Shown here: positions 1 through 7,756 of the stretch, piece after piece | Layout: each line of letters opens with the position of its first letter | How positions within the stretch are numbered: position 1 is the stretch's first letter | DNA from: Bacillota bacterium | Lineage (GTDB): Bacteria > Bacillota_I > Bacilli_A > Erysipelotrichales > Coprobacillaceae | Reading direction: 5' to 3' | DNA length: 64,000 bases | Assembly (NCBI GenBank): GCA_030540195.1 | Contig: JAUNWT010000004.1 | Location: forward strand, 1-64,000 | Made by a program: the position numbers and the translations under genes | The notes under the pieces: model-generated | What the model was told of the DNA's origin: nothing | Database searches by the model: none | The model's input: the letters and a program-made list of their open reading frames with translations, nothing else

Positions 1-192
1 AGGAAGACCTTATATCAGATAATACTTCCTGTAATAAGACACAATCCTGTGTTCAATAAGTATTATCAGTTAAAGATTTCTCAAGGCAAAGGTCATCGTT
101 GTGCTCAGGGACACTGTGTAAGAAAGCTGCTTAGAATCATCTATCATCTTTTAAAAACAAATCAACAGTTTGATCCACAACTGTTAAGATAG
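1..192 (+). CDS. IS110-family transposase, C-terminal fragment (cut by window edge)
   Basis: An open frame enters from the left edge and stops with TAG at 190-192, giving 63 residues. It reads NPVFNKYYQ followed by KISQGKGHRCAQGH and ends in a basic, leucine-rich helix. This matches from memory the end of the C-terminal Transposase_20 domain of IS110/IS1111-type DEDD recombinases, where a tyrosine pair precedes a GK..H segment. The N-terminal catalytic domain and the conserved serine lie outside the window, so intactness cannot be judged. It is one of only two plus-strand genes and converges on topA. IS110 elements usually lack clear terminal inverted repeats, so the element end cannot be placed by eye. 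Confidence 0.8.
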   Translation, partial: RKTLYQIILPVIRHNPVFNKYYQLKISQGKGHRCAQGHCVRKLLRIIYHLLKTNQQFDPQLLR

Positions 193-210
193 CACTTGAA
201 AATTTTAAAA

Positions 211-231
211 ATGGCCTTTCGAGGTCTTTTT
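211..231 (+). terminator. possible terminator after the transposase tail
   Basis: GGCCT (213-217), a TTCG loop and AGGTC (222-226) form a short stem with one G-T pair, followed by five T. The stem is only five base pairs, so the call is weak. The rest of 193-365 is AT-rich non-coding sequence. If the element belongs to the IS1111 subgroup, its guide RNA would lie here, but I cannot recognise one. Confidence 0.35.
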
Positions 232-365
232 CAGCATGTCTAAAATTACAAATCATTATTCACTTTTCAATGTTCTCTTTCATTTCTAACTGAAAATTCA
301 AATTTTTAAATATTTTCAAACTTTTTCATAAAATCACTTGAATTTTATATAGTTAGCTCCTTTTT

Positions 366-393
366 TTAAAAAAGTAGAACAAATGTTCTACTT
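366..393 (-). terminator. topA terminator
   Basis: A perfect 9-bp inverted repeat, AAGTAGAAC (372-380) and GTTCTACTT (385-393), spans the topA stop codon. On the minus strand it is followed by a T run (366-371 on the plus strand reads as mixed T/A). It is a normal intrinsic terminator for topA. Confidence 0.75.
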
Positions 394-2463
394 AATAATT
401 GTTTTACATTTTGGATAATTTGAGCAAGCTTTAAACTCACCCCAACGTCCTTTTTTAATAACGACTGGTGAACCACAGTTAGGACAAACTTCATCGGTCA
501 TAACAGGTTCTGCCTTCTTTCTAGAATTTTTAATATATTTACATTCTGGATAATTTGAACAAGCTTCAAATTTACCATAACGTCCTGTTTTGAAGACCAT
601 TGGACTTCCACATTTCGGACAAGTTTCACCAGTATATTCAGGTTCCACTTTTTCTTTTTTGATATATTTACATTCTGGATAATTTTCACAGGCAACAAAT
701 TTACCATAGCGTCCATGACGTTCTACAAGATCATGTCCACATTCCGGACATTTTTCTCCTGTTTTCTTTGGTGCGATAACTTCCATCTTTTCATTTGCTT
801 CGTCTAATAACGGTTGGAATTTTTTAATGAAATGATCAATCGCATCAAAGTAATCATCCTCACCTTCTGCAATATCATCAAGTTCTTTTTCCATTTGAGC
901 TGTATATTCAACATTGATAATATCATTAAAGAATTGTGTTAAACGATCACTTGTAAGAATACCACTTTCTGTTGGTTTAAATGCTTTTTCAACAAGTTCA
1001 ACATATCCTCTTGTTTGAATGGTATCAATGATCATAGCATACGTACTTGGTCGACCAATACCTAATTCTTCCATTTCTTTGATAAGTTTTGCTTCTGTAT
1101 ATCTTGCTGGCGGTTTTGTAAAATGTTGTGTTTTTTCAATATTTTGACTTTCTAAGACTTCATTTTCCACCACTTCTGGTAAGACTTCATCTTTTTGTTT
1201 TTCATATTGACTATAAACACGTAAGTAACCATCAAATTTTAATACAGATCCACTTGCATTAAAGAAATAACCATTATTTTCTAAAACTAGGCTTGTTGCA
1301 TCAAATTTTGAAGGAGCCATTAAAGATGCAATTGCTCTTGCATAAATCAACGAATAAAGTTTAAATTCATCATTTGTTAAATGTTCCTTCACTGATTCTG
1401 GTGTACGCATTGCACTTGTTGGACGAATTCCTTCATGGGCATCTTGAACATTTTCTTTTTTCTTACTTACTTTTACTTTTCCAACATAGTTCGCACCATA
1501 TTTTTCTTTAATGTAGTTTGTTGCACTTTCAACAAACACATCAGAAAGTCTTGTTGAATCAGTACGCATGTAAGTAATAAGACCGACTGTTTCATCTTCA
1601 AGTTGAACTCCTTCATAAAGCTTTTGTGCAATCATCATTGTTTTTCTTGCTTTAAAGCCTAATTTTGAAGAAGCTTCTTGTTGTAGTGTTGAAGTAATAA
1701 AAGGAGGTTTTGATTCTCTTTTTTTACTTGTCTTTTTAACACTATCAACAATAAATGATTTTGATAAAGCATTAAAAATTTCTAATGCTTCTGCTTCATT
1801 TGAAATTTTTACTTTCTTTGTTCCTTTTTTATTAAGTTCCGCTACAAAATCAATATCATCTTTAATAAAGTTTGCTTTTACTTTCCAATATTCTTCAGGA
1901 ACAAATGCTTCAATTTCACGTTCTTTTTCAACAATCAAACGTAACGCTACTGATTGAACACGTCCCGCAGATTTTGATTTAATTTTTCTTTGTAAGAGTT
2001 TAGAAAGTTTAAAACCAATAATTCGATCTAATACTCTTCTTGTTTCTTGTGATTTAACAAGATTTTGATCTATTTTACGAGGATGATTTAAAGCATCCAC
2101 AACAGCATCTTTTGTAACCTCATTAAAAACAACACGGTTATCCGCATCCATATCTAAACCTAAAACATCTGCAAGATGCCAAGAAATTGCTTCCCCTTCT
2201 CGGTCAGGGTCGGTTGCCAGATAAACAGTTTTTGCTTCTTTTACCGCAGCCTTTAATTCCTTAACAACATCTTTTTTATCTTTAGAAATGACATATTTTG
2301 GCTTATATTCATTTTCTTGATCAATTCCCAAACCATCTTTACCTGATGTAGATAAATCTCGAATATGTCCTTTAGAAGAAGTAACATGATAGTCCTTCCC
2401 TAAATAATTTTCTATTGTTTTTGATTTAGAAGGAGATTCCACAATAACTAATTTATCGTACAT
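388..2463 (-). CDS. topA: DNA topoisomerase I (type IA)
   Basis: Relaxes negatively supercoiled DNA by passing strands through a transient 5'-phosphotyrosine break. The N-terminus (MYDKLVIVESPSKSK) begins the TOPRIM domain, with the acidic DPDREGE motif near residue 85. The active-site tyrosine is in LITYMRTDS near residue 298. The last ~120 residues hold three four-cysteine zinc ribbons, each of the form CPxCG...CxNYPxC, for single-strand binding. I chose the ATG at 2463 because AAAGGAGG lies just upstream; an in-frame TTG seven codons earlier would place that Shine-Dalgarno site inside the gene. The length of 691 residues is normal for Firmicutes. It follows dprA, as in many Firmicutes. Confidence 0.98.
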   Translation of the reverse strand: MYDKLVIVESPSKSKTIENYLGKDYHVTSSKGHIRDLSTSGKDGLGIDQENEYKPKYVISKDKKDVVKELKAAVKEAKTVYLATDPDREGEAISWHLADVLGLDMDADNRVVFNEVTKDAVVDALNHPRKIDQNLVKSQETRRVLDRIIGFKLSKLLQRKIKSKSAGRVQSVALRLIVEKEREIEAFVPEEYWKVKANFIKDDIDFVAELNKKGTKKVKISNEAEALEIFNALSKSFIVDSVKKTSKKRESKPPFITSTLQQEASSKLGFKARKTMMIAQKLYEGVQLEDETVGLITYMRTDSTRLSDVFVESATNYIKEKYGANYVGKVKVSKKKENVQDAHEGIRPTSAMRTPESVKEHLTNDEFKLYSLIYARAIASLMAPSKFDATSLVLENNGYFFNASGSVLKFDGYLRVYSQYEKQKDEVLPEVVENEVLESQNIEKTQHFTKPPARYTEAKLIKEMEELGIGRPSTYAMIIDTIQTRGYVELVEKAFKPTESGILTSDRLTQFFNDIINVEYTAQMEKELDDIAEGEDDYFDAIDHFIKKFQPLLDEANEKMEVIAPKKTGEKCPECGHDLVERHGRYGKFVACENYPECKYIKKEKVEPEYTGETCPKCGSPMVFKTGRYGKFEACSNYPECKYIKNSRKKAEPVMTDEVCPNCGSPVVIKKGRWGEFKACSNYPKCKTIIK

Positions 2464-2489
2464 AATGTATCCTCCTTTACGCAAAAACT

Positions 2490-2518
2490 ATTATTATTGT
2501 TTTTTTTCACTTTGTCAA
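2490..2518 (-). promoter_or_regulatory. topA promoter (sigma-A type)
   Basis: On the minus strand TTGACA (2513-2518) is followed after 17 bp by AATAAT (2490-2495), just upstream of the topA ribosome site. The -35 is perfect and the -10 is one base from consensus. Confidence 0.6.
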
Positions 2519-2528
2519 CTCCATTTCT

Positions 2529-3290
2529 TTATTCTTCTATAATATCATTTACATCTAAAATAAGTTTTGCCCCTTGTTGTATCAATAGATTACAACCTAT
2601 AGGATCTCCTATTCTTGAAGGAACACAAAAAATATCTTTACCTTGATCAAGGGCATATCCTACTGTAATCATGGTTCCTGATTTTTTCTCTGCTTCTGTT
2701 ACCACAACTGATTCACTAAGCCCAGCAATTAAACGATTTCTACTTGGGAAATCTTTTGCTTGTGGCACATAATCATTGGGATGTTCACTTACAATTAAGT
2801 GCTCTTCTTTAAGTTTCAAATATAACTCTCTGTTTCTTTTTGGATAACAATAATTGATTCCGCTTCCTAAAACAGCAATCGTTTTTCCATGATTATTCAT
2901 GGCACTGCGATGGGCAAGTGTATCAATTCCAAGTGCCATACCACTTACAATAGTATATTCATTTTTTACCAAATCACACACTATTTTATCAGTTATGCTT
3001 GTTCCATATTCACTTGGAACTCTTTTGCCAATGACACCAATGCACTTTTCATCTAACAATGACAAATTTCCATGATAAAACAAGACAAATGGTGGACATG
3101 AAATCTGTTTTAATGCTTCTGGATAATCCTCACATAAAATCGTTGTATACTTTGATTGTACTTTTGAAACTGCCTCCTCTCTTTGTTGATTCGTTACTTT
3201 TTCTTTTCTTTGCAGTGCTTTTAAAATAGATTGAAAATCACCATCATATTTTAAAGCAAAAAATAGTAAGATTTCTTTCAATATCATCAC
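2529..3290 (-). CDS. dprA: DNA-processing protein DprA (Smf)
   Basis: Binds incoming single-stranded DNA and loads RecA during natural transformation; also widespread in non-competent bacteria. The Rossmann-like DprA core is clear: GKRVPSEYG, SGMALGIDTLAH, AVLGSGINYCYP, EHPNDYVPQ, FPSRNRLIAGLS and SGTMITVGYALDQGK. At 253 residues it is short for the family, with a brief N-terminal region and no C-terminal winged-helix extension. The start at 3290 (ATGATGATA) has GAGGTG upstream. It lies between rnhB and topA, the usual Firmicute position. No other competence gene is in this window. Confidence 0.93.
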   Translation of the reverse strand: MMILKEILLFFALKYDGDFQSILKALQRKEKVTNQQREEAVSKVQSKYTTILCEDYPEALKQISCPPFVLFYHGNLSLLDEKCIGVIGKRVPSEYGTSITDKIVCDLVKNEYTIVSGMALGIDTLAHRSAMNNHGKTIAVLGSGINYCYPKRNRELYLKLKEEHLIVSEHPNDYVPQAKDFPSRNRLIAGLSESVVVTEAEKKSGTMITVGYALDQGKDIFCVPSRIGDPIGCNLLIQQGAKLILDVNDIIEE

Positions 3291-3335
3291 CTCACTACGT
3301 ATATAAGCCGTTTTTTATGTTTTTTCTTCTTTTTT

Positions 3336-3382
3336 TTGAAAAAAATAAAAAAAGAACTAAATATCGAATGACATTTGTTCTT
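3336..3382 (-). terminator. likely rnhB terminator
   Basis: AAGAACTAAAT (3352-3362) pairs with ATTTGTTCTT (3373-3382) with one bulge, across the rnhB stop codon. On the minus strand a long T-rich run follows. This separates rnhB from dprA. Confidence 0.55.
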
Positions 3383-3980
3383 TCATAACCATTTGAACAG
3401 GTTTAAACGATTTACGATGTATTGGACATGGTCCATATTTAGCAAGTGCTTCTTTGTGAGCCTTTGTAACATAGCCCTTATGCTTTTCAAAACCATATTG
3501 AGGATATTTTTTTGCATATTCAATCATTAAATGATCTCTTGTTACTTTTGCAAGAATACTTGCTGCCGCAATCGACATGGATAAGGTATCACCTTTAATA
3601 ATAGAAAGATGTTCAATATCATGTAAAGGCATAGCATCTGTCAAGGCAAACATTTTATCTCTTTTTAATATCTGACAACATTTTTCCATACCTTTTTGGC
3701 TTGCACTATAAACATTTAAACGATCAACATCTTCTACAGAAATCACTTCAATATGATAGGCTAACGCATTTTCAACAATAATTTGATACATTGCCTCTCT
3801 TTTTTTTGCTGTTAATTGTTTTGAATCAAAAATACGTTCATCATAGAAACCTTTAGGAAAAATAACACCCGCAACAACAAGTTCCCCTGCCATCGGTCCT
3901 CTTCCTGCTTCATCAAGACCAATAATATAATTGTATCCTAAATCATAATATTTATTTTCATATTCAAGTAAATTACTCAT
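3357..3980 (-). CDS. rnhB: ribonuclease HII
   Basis: Cleaves the RNA strand of RNA/DNA hybrids and starts removal of misincorporated ribonucleotides. The family motifs are present: GLDEAGRGPMAG near the N-terminus (first two acidic metal ligands), DSKQLT, then SIAAASILAKVTRD and HKGYVTKAH. It is 207 residues from the ATG at 3980, which I chose over an upstream in-frame start because GGGAG precedes it at good distance and because it forms an ATGAGTAA overlap with the rbgA stop. It forms an operon with sipS and rbgA. Confidence 0.95.
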   Translation of the reverse strand: MSNLLEYENKYYDLGYNYIIGLDEAGRGPMAGELVVAGVIFPKGFYDERIFDSKQLTAKKREAMYQIIVENALAYHIEVISVEDVDRLNVYSASQKGMEKCCQILKRDKMFALTDAMPLHDIEHLSIIKGDTLSMSIAAASILAKVTRDHLMIEYAKKYPQYGFEKHKGYVTKAHKEALAKYGPCPIHRKSFKPVQMVMKEQMSFDI

Positions 3981-4830
3981 TTGGCAACTCCCATGTAACC
4001 TTAGCAATGGCACCATCGAATAAGTCCGTAAAGAACATATCCATCACACGTTCATAATCGGTAATTCCTCTAACTGGCTTGATTTTTTTATTAAAAGCAA
4101 TATCATCATAACATTTTTCAATCCAATCATCTTCTAAATCTATTTCTATTTGATAGCGATTTTCCACGCTTCCCGGATAGTTTTTCACTAAATGTTCTAC
4201 AGCATACATAAATAGATCTTCTCTTGGTAAAATTTGTTGTTTGATTGATCCAATTAAAGCAATATTTCGAGCAACTGTTTCATTTTCAAATTTTGGCCAT
4301 AAAACCCCTGGAGTATCAAATAATTCAAAATCTTTATCAACTTTAATAATTTGTTGTGCTTTTGTTACCCCTGGTTTATTTCCTGTAACTGTTGCTTTTC
4401 TTTTTGCTAAACGGTTAATAAATGTAGATTTTCCAACGTTAGGAATTCCTAAAACCATCGCTCTCATCGCACGAGGTTTTAATCCTTTTTTAGCTTCTCT
4501 TTCCATCTTTTCTTTTAAAATTTCTTTACAAACTTGAATGATTTTTTTATATTCATTAAACTGTTTTAAATTAACACTCATGGCATAATAGCCATGATCT
4601 TTATAATATTGAATCCACTTTTTAGTGATTTCGGGATTTGCAAGATCTTCTTTTGTCATAACAATTAATCTAGGTTTATTATTGACGATTCCATTAAATA
4701 ATGGATTTTTACTTGAGTAAGGAGCTCTTGCATCTACTAATTCTACAACAATATCAATTAATTTTATTTTTTCAGCGATTTCTCTTTTAGCTTTTGCCAT
4801 ATGTCCTGGAAACCATTGTATTTGTGCCAT
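3973..4830 (-). CDS. rbgA: ribosome biogenesis GTPase RbgA (YlqF)
   Basis: A circularly permuted GTPase needed for late assembly of the 50S subunit in Firmicutes. The G motifs occur in the permuted order G4-G5-G1-G2-G3: a G4-like MTKEDLA near residue 60, GIPNVGKST (G1) near residue 130, and DTPGVLWP (G3) near residue 175. The start MAQIQWFPGHMAKAKR is the standard RbgA N-terminus. G4 reads TKED rather than NKxD. The gene starts directly after the sipS stop and overlaps rnhB by 8 bp, so the three genes are translationally coupled. Confidence 0.95.
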   Translation of the reverse strand: MAQIQWFPGHMAKAKREIAEKIKLIDIVVELVDARAPYSSKNPLFNGIVNNKPRLIVMTKEDLANPEITKKWIQYYKDHGYYAMSVNLKQFNEYKKIIQVCKEILKEKMEREAKKGLKPRAMRAMVLGIPNVGKSTFINRLAKRKATVTGNKPGVTKAQQIIKVDKDFELFDTPGVLWPKFENETVARNIALIGSIKQQILPREDLFMYAVEHLVKNYPGSVENRYQIEIDLEDDWIEKCYDDIAFNKKIKPVRGITDYERVMDMFFTDLFDGAIAKVTWELPNE

Positions 4831-5376
4831 TTAATCCACCTCTTTCATATTTTTAAAAGGAAATAAAATAATTCCTTTTTTTGATAAAACATCTTTTTCT
4901 TTAAAACATCCTAATAATCTTGAATCTAGAGAATTTAAACGATTATCTCCTAATACAAAAATTTCATTTTCGCCAACTGTATATTCAAAATCCTCCGTAA
5001 AATACGAAATATTGTACTCTTTTTTTACCTTCTCTATATAATTTTTATCTAAAAAATTTTCTTTGATTTTTTGATTATCAATATAAAGTTGATCATCTTT
5101 ATAAACAATCTTTTCCCCCGGTAACCCAATCACGCGTTTAATAATAATATTTCCTAACTTTTTACAATTTAATGTCACAACATCAAAACGTTCAATTTGA
5201 TTTAAATTAAGTCGTGACATAAAAGCATAGTCATGATCTTGTAAAGTCGGATACATTGATGAACCATCCACTTTGATTGGCATCAAGGCAAAACGAAATA
5301 TAAAGGTAACACCTAAACATATTAAAAGGATTTCAGAAATTTCTTTTATATTCTTTTTCTTCAAATTGTTCACCAC
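4831..5376 (-). CDS. lepB: signal peptidase I
   Basis: Membrane serine protease that removes signal peptides from secreted proteins. An N-terminal membrane segment (about residues 12-32) is followed by the catalytic serine box SGSSMYPTL-like sequence (DGSSMYPTL), the lysine box IIIKRVIGLPGE, and the FVLGDNRLNSLDSR box. The 181-residue form is like Bacillus SipS. The start is uncertain: GTG GTG opens the frame at 5376, but a TTG four codons in (5364) sits better behind the GGTGA ribosome site. It is followed directly by rbgA; a TATAAT-like -10 lies upstream near 5400 without a clear -35. Confidence 0.94.
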   Translation of the reverse strand: MVNNLKKKNIKEISEILLICLGVTFIFRFALMPIKVDGSSMYPTLQDHDYAFMSRLNLNQIERFDVVTLNCKKLGNIIIKRVIGLPGEKIVYKDDQLYIDNQKIKENFLDKNYIEKVKKEYNISYFTEDFEYTVGENEIFVLGDNRLNSLDSRLLGCFKEKDVLSKKGIILFPFKNMKEVD

Positions 5377-5415
5377 TCTTTTATATAGCTATTTTGTATT
5401 ATAGCTCATTTCAAA

Positions 5416-5446
5416 GTAAAAAAAAAGAAATGGTTGCCCATTTCTT
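5416..5446 (-). terminator. rplS terminator
   Basis: AAGAAATGG (5425-5433) and CCATTTCTT (5438-5446) form a perfect 9-bp stem with a 4-nt loop that reaches into the rplS stop codon, followed on the minus strand by eight T. Confidence 0.85.
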
Positions 5447-5795
5447 ATTTTCTGATTTCTTTGATTCTAGCAGCTTTACCAGATAATCCACGTAAGTAAT
5501 TTAATTTAGCTCTACGTACTTTACCAACTTTAGCAACTTCAATTCTATCAATGATTGGTGAATGAACTGGGAAAGTTCTTTCTACACCTACTTGGTAAGA
5601 AATTTTTCTAACTGTGAAAGTTTCAGCAATTCCTTTACCTTGTCTTGCGATACAAACACCTTCGAATAATTGGATACGGTATTTGTTACCTTCTTTGATT
5701 TTTACGTAAACTTTTAAAGTATCTCCAGCTTTGAATACAGGGATATCAGATTTTAATTGTTTTTTAGTAATTTGATCTACTAATGTTAAATTCAT
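5445..5795 (-). CDS. rplS: 50S ribosomal protein L19
   Basis: L19 lies at the 30S-50S interface. The 116-residue protein matches the family end to end, with [16 protein letters not shown] in the N-terminal half, [16 protein letters not shown] in the middle and [20 protein letters not shown] at the end. AAAGGAGAAATAGAG precedes the ATG. It has its own promoter overlapping the end of trmD, a structured leader, and its own terminator, so it can be expressed apart from the trmD-rimM genes. Confidence 0.98.
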   Translation of the reverse strand: MNLTLVDQITKKQLKSDIPVFKAGDTLKVYVKIKEGNKYRIQLFEGVCIARQGKGIAETFTVRKISYQVGVERTFPVHSPIIDRIEVAKVGKVRRAKLNYLRGLSGKAARIKEIRK

Positions 5796-5825
5796 CTCTA
5801 TTTCTCCTTTTCATTTATAGTCTTG

Positions 5826-5870
5826 TATGTTCATTCGATTAACCAGCGGAACATATGCAGTCATACTGAC
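5826..5870 (-). promoter_or_regulatory. structured rplS leader, candidate L19 leader
   Basis: Between the rplS promoter and gene the RNA can form a 7-bp stem, TATGTTC (minus, 5855-5849) with GAACATA (5832-5826), enclosing CGCTGG and a short inner region. A smaller CAGT/ACTG hairpin precedes it. Firmicutes are known to carry an autoregulatory L19 leader at this place. The position fits, but I have not compared it with the covariance model. Confidence 0.5.
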
Positions 5871-5877
5871 CTAGCCT

Positions 5878-5905
5878 ATTATAGCATCTTTTAAAAAGAT
5901 ATCAA
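5878..5905 (-). promoter_or_regulatory. rplS promoter (sigma-A type)
   Basis: TTGATA (5900-5905, minus) and TATAAT (5878-5883) are 16 bp apart. The -35 overlaps the trmD stop region. Confidence 0.75.
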
Positions 5906-6624
5906 CTCTTTTTTTTGATTTCATTAAACATTTCTAATGCTTCGTCATCAAATTCATAATTTTCTAATAAATCAGGTCTTTTTAAATATGTCTTTTTTAA
6001 TGATTGATATTTACGCCATTTACGAATATTTTCATGATGCCCTGATAATAAAACATCTGGAACAACATTTCCATCAAATTCTAAAGGTCTTGTATATTGA
6101 GGATACTCTAATAAACCATCTGCAAAAGAATCATCTTCATGGCTTTCTTGACGAATAGCCCCTTCTAATAAACGAATAACAGCATCACAAGTAACCATAC
6201 TTCCAAGTTCGCCACCTGTTAAAACATAATCTCCTATAGAAAGCTCTAAATCAACATAATCCCTTATTCTTTCATCAAAGCCTTCATAATGTCCACAAAT
6301 AATAATTAAATGTTTTTCTAAAGAGAGTTTTGTTGCTACTTCATGTTTTAAAGTAATTCCTTGAGGTGACATTAAAATCACTAAAGAATCATCTGTCGTT
6401 AAAGTTTTTAAACAATCAATGATTGGTTGACACATTAATACCATTCCTTGTCCACCACCATAAGGATAATCATCGACATGTTTATGTTTATCGTGTGTAA
6501 ATTCTCTAAAATTATGGATTTGAATATCAACAACTTCTTTATCAATTGCTCTTTTAATAATTGATGTTTTCAAAAAACCATCAAACATTTCTGGAAAAAG
6601 TGACAAAATATCAATCTTCATCAT
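5902..6624 (-). CDS. trmD: tRNA (guanine-N1)-methyltransferase
   Basis: Methylates G37 of tRNAs read with a guanosine at position 36, using S-adenosylmethionine, and so prevents +1 frameshifting. The 240-residue SPOUT protein shows KIDILSLFPEMF at the start, YPYGGGQGMVL, ICGHYEGFDERI and SIGDYVLTGGE of the knotted SAM site, then LEYPQYTRP. ATGATG overlaps the end of rimM (6611-6624), so the two are translationally coupled, as is usual for this pair. Confidence 0.98.
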   Translation of the reverse strand: MMKIDILSLFPEMFDGFLKTSIIKRAIDKEVVDIQIHNFREFTHDKHKHVDDYPYGGGQGMVLMCQPIIDCLKTLTTDDSLVILMSPQGITLKHEVATKLSLEKHLIIICGHYEGFDERIRDYVDLELSIGDYVLTGGELGSMVTCDAVIRLLEGAIRQESHEDDSFADGLLEYPQYTRPLEFDGNVVPDVLLSGHHENIRKWRKYQSLKKTYLKRPDLLENYEFDDEALEMFNEIKKKS

Positions 6625-7111
6625 ACATACCCTTAATCAATTGAACTTCAATGACTTTATTTTCAATATCTTCATCAACAATAAATGCATCTACATAAGG
6701 AATCGCAATTGTTTTCTTAGCTGTCTTTACATTTAAAATATCTTGTGCTCCATTAAAATAAATAGATTCTACTGTTCCAATTATTTGATCATTTTCTTTT
6801 ACTGTACAACCAATCAAATCGTCATAAAAATACTCATCATCTTCTAAAACAACATCCTCTTTTAAACCATAAACTGTACTACCAACATATTTTTCTACAA
6901 GATTAATATCTTGTAAGCCTTCAAAACTTACTAAATAGTTTCCTTTATGGACTCTTACCGTTTTGATAACAAAAGGATTTTCAATATTATTTAAATAAAG
7001 CTTATTGCCAATTACAAATCTTTGATCATTAAAATCACTATAAGAACGTATTTTTAATTCTCCTTTTAAAGCATGCGTTCCTAAAACTTTACCTATTTTA
7101 AGTTTTTCCAT
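6611..7111 (-). CDS. rimM: 16S rRNA processing protein RimM
   Basis: Assists maturation of the 30S head and binds S19. The N-terminal RimM barrel begins at MEKLKIGKVLGTHALKGELK; the C-terminal PRC-barrel includes IYFNGAQDILNV and IPYVDAFIVDED. I start it at 7111, where GGAGG sits a few bases upstream; the longer frame from 7144 would begin inside the upstream hairpin. It is 166 residues. An intrinsic-terminator-like hairpin lies directly before its ribosome site and could lower its expression relative to rpsP-khpA. Confidence 0.95.
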   Translation of the reverse strand: MEKLKIGKVLGTHALKGELKIRSYSDFNDQRFVIGNKLYLNNIENPFVIKTVRVHKGNYLVSFEGLQDINLVEKYVGSTVYGLKEDVVLEDDEYFYDDLIGCTVKENDQIIGTVESIYFNGAQDILNVKTAKKTIAIPYVDAFIVDEDIENKVIEVQLIKGMYDED

Positions 7112-7119
7112 ATATCCTC

Positions 7120-7151
7120 CAAAAAAAATAGATGTGTTCAACACATCTATT
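7120..7151 (-). terminator. terminator hairpin between khpA and rimM
   Basis: AATAGATGTG (7127-7136) and CACATCTATT (7142-7151) form a perfect 10-bp stem with a 5-nt loop. The stem contains the khpA stop codon, and the T run after it runs straight into the GGAGG of rimM. It looks like a true intrinsic terminator in the middle of a conserved operon. Confidence 0.8.
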
Positions 7152-7395
7152 CATATGATTCGAATTTAATATCTAATTTTTTGTCAGAAAGACGTCCTGC
7201 AACAGACATTAATTGACGAATAGAATTAGCCATAACACCTTTACGACCGATTAATTTAGCAATATCATTTTTTGCTGAATAAACATATAAAACAACCACA
7301 TTTTCATCTAATGAAGGCATTTGTCTTACTTCTAAATGTTCTTTATCTTCAACTAATTCAATCGCGATATCTTTGAGTGTTTTTACGTAATCCAT
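7147..7395 (-). CDS. khpA: KH-domain RNA-binding protein KhpA
   Basis: A small single-KH RNA-binding protein; in streptococci and lactobacilli it pairs with KhpB and affects division and cell length. The 82 residues contain the KH core AKLIGRKGVMANSIRQLM with the GxxG loop (IGRKG), and the gene sits next to rpsP as is typical. It follows rpsP after 2 bp. What its RNA targets are here cannot be told from the sequence. Confidence 0.9.
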   Translation of the reverse strand: MDYVKTLKDIAIELVEDKEHLEVRQMPSLDENVVVLYVYSAKNDIAKLIGRKGVMANSIRQLMSVAGRLSDKKLDIKFESYE

Positions 7396-7397
7396 AA

Positions 7398-7670
7398 TTA
7401 TTTACCTTGTTTAGAATCAGCAAATTTTTTCATGATACCTTGTTTAGATAATAAGTTTCTAACAGTATCAGATGGTTGAGCACCATTGTTTAACCATTTT
7501 AAGATTTCTTCTTCTTTTAAGTTAACTTGTGCAGGGTTAGTACAAGGATTGTAAGTTCCTAATAATTCGATGAATCTACCATCTCTTGGTGATCTTGAAT
7601 CAGCTGCAACAATTCTATAGAAAGGTCTTTTTTTAGCACCCATTCTTGTCATTCTTAATTTTACTGCCAT
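7398..7670 (-). CDS. rpsP: 30S ribosomal protein S16
   Basis: Small-subunit assembly protein. The 90-residue product starts [19 protein letters not shown] and carries [20 protein letters not shown], standard for S16. AAGGAGG precedes the ATG. Its promoter has a -35 box inside the terminator of the upstream ffh gene. It is followed by khpA, then a terminator, rimM and trmD. Confidence 0.98.
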   Translation of the reverse strand: MAVKLRMTRMGAKKRPFYRIVAADSRSPRDGRFIELLGTYNPCTNPAQVNLKEEEILKWLNNGAQPSDTVRNLLSKQGIMKKFADSKQGK

Positions 7671-7704
7671 TTATAATTTCCTCCTTGATTTATATTACTT
7701 GCAT

Positions 7705-7733
7705 AATTTAACATAGATAAAATAAGGTGTCAA
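7705..7733 (-). promoter_or_regulatory. rpsP promoter (sigma-A type)
   Basis: TTGACA (7728-7733, minus) and TAAATT (7705-7710) are separated by 17 bp. The -35 box lies within the 3' arm of the ffh terminator. Confidence 0.7.
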
Positions 7734-7753
7734 GCTTTTTTACTTGACACCTT
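7716..7753 (-). terminator. ffh terminator
   Basis: AAGGTGTCAAG (7724-7734) and CTTGACACCTT (7743-7753) form a perfect 11-bp stem with an 8-nt loop just after the ffh stop; the following tract is ATTTTAT, only moderately T-rich. Confidence 0.7.
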
Positions 7754-7756
7754 TAA

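Noticed and set aside
376-389. LexA-like box AGAACAAATGTTCT beside topA
   Set aside because: It fits the GAACNNNNGTTC core, but it is the loop and upper stem of the topA terminator, with no promoter next to it.
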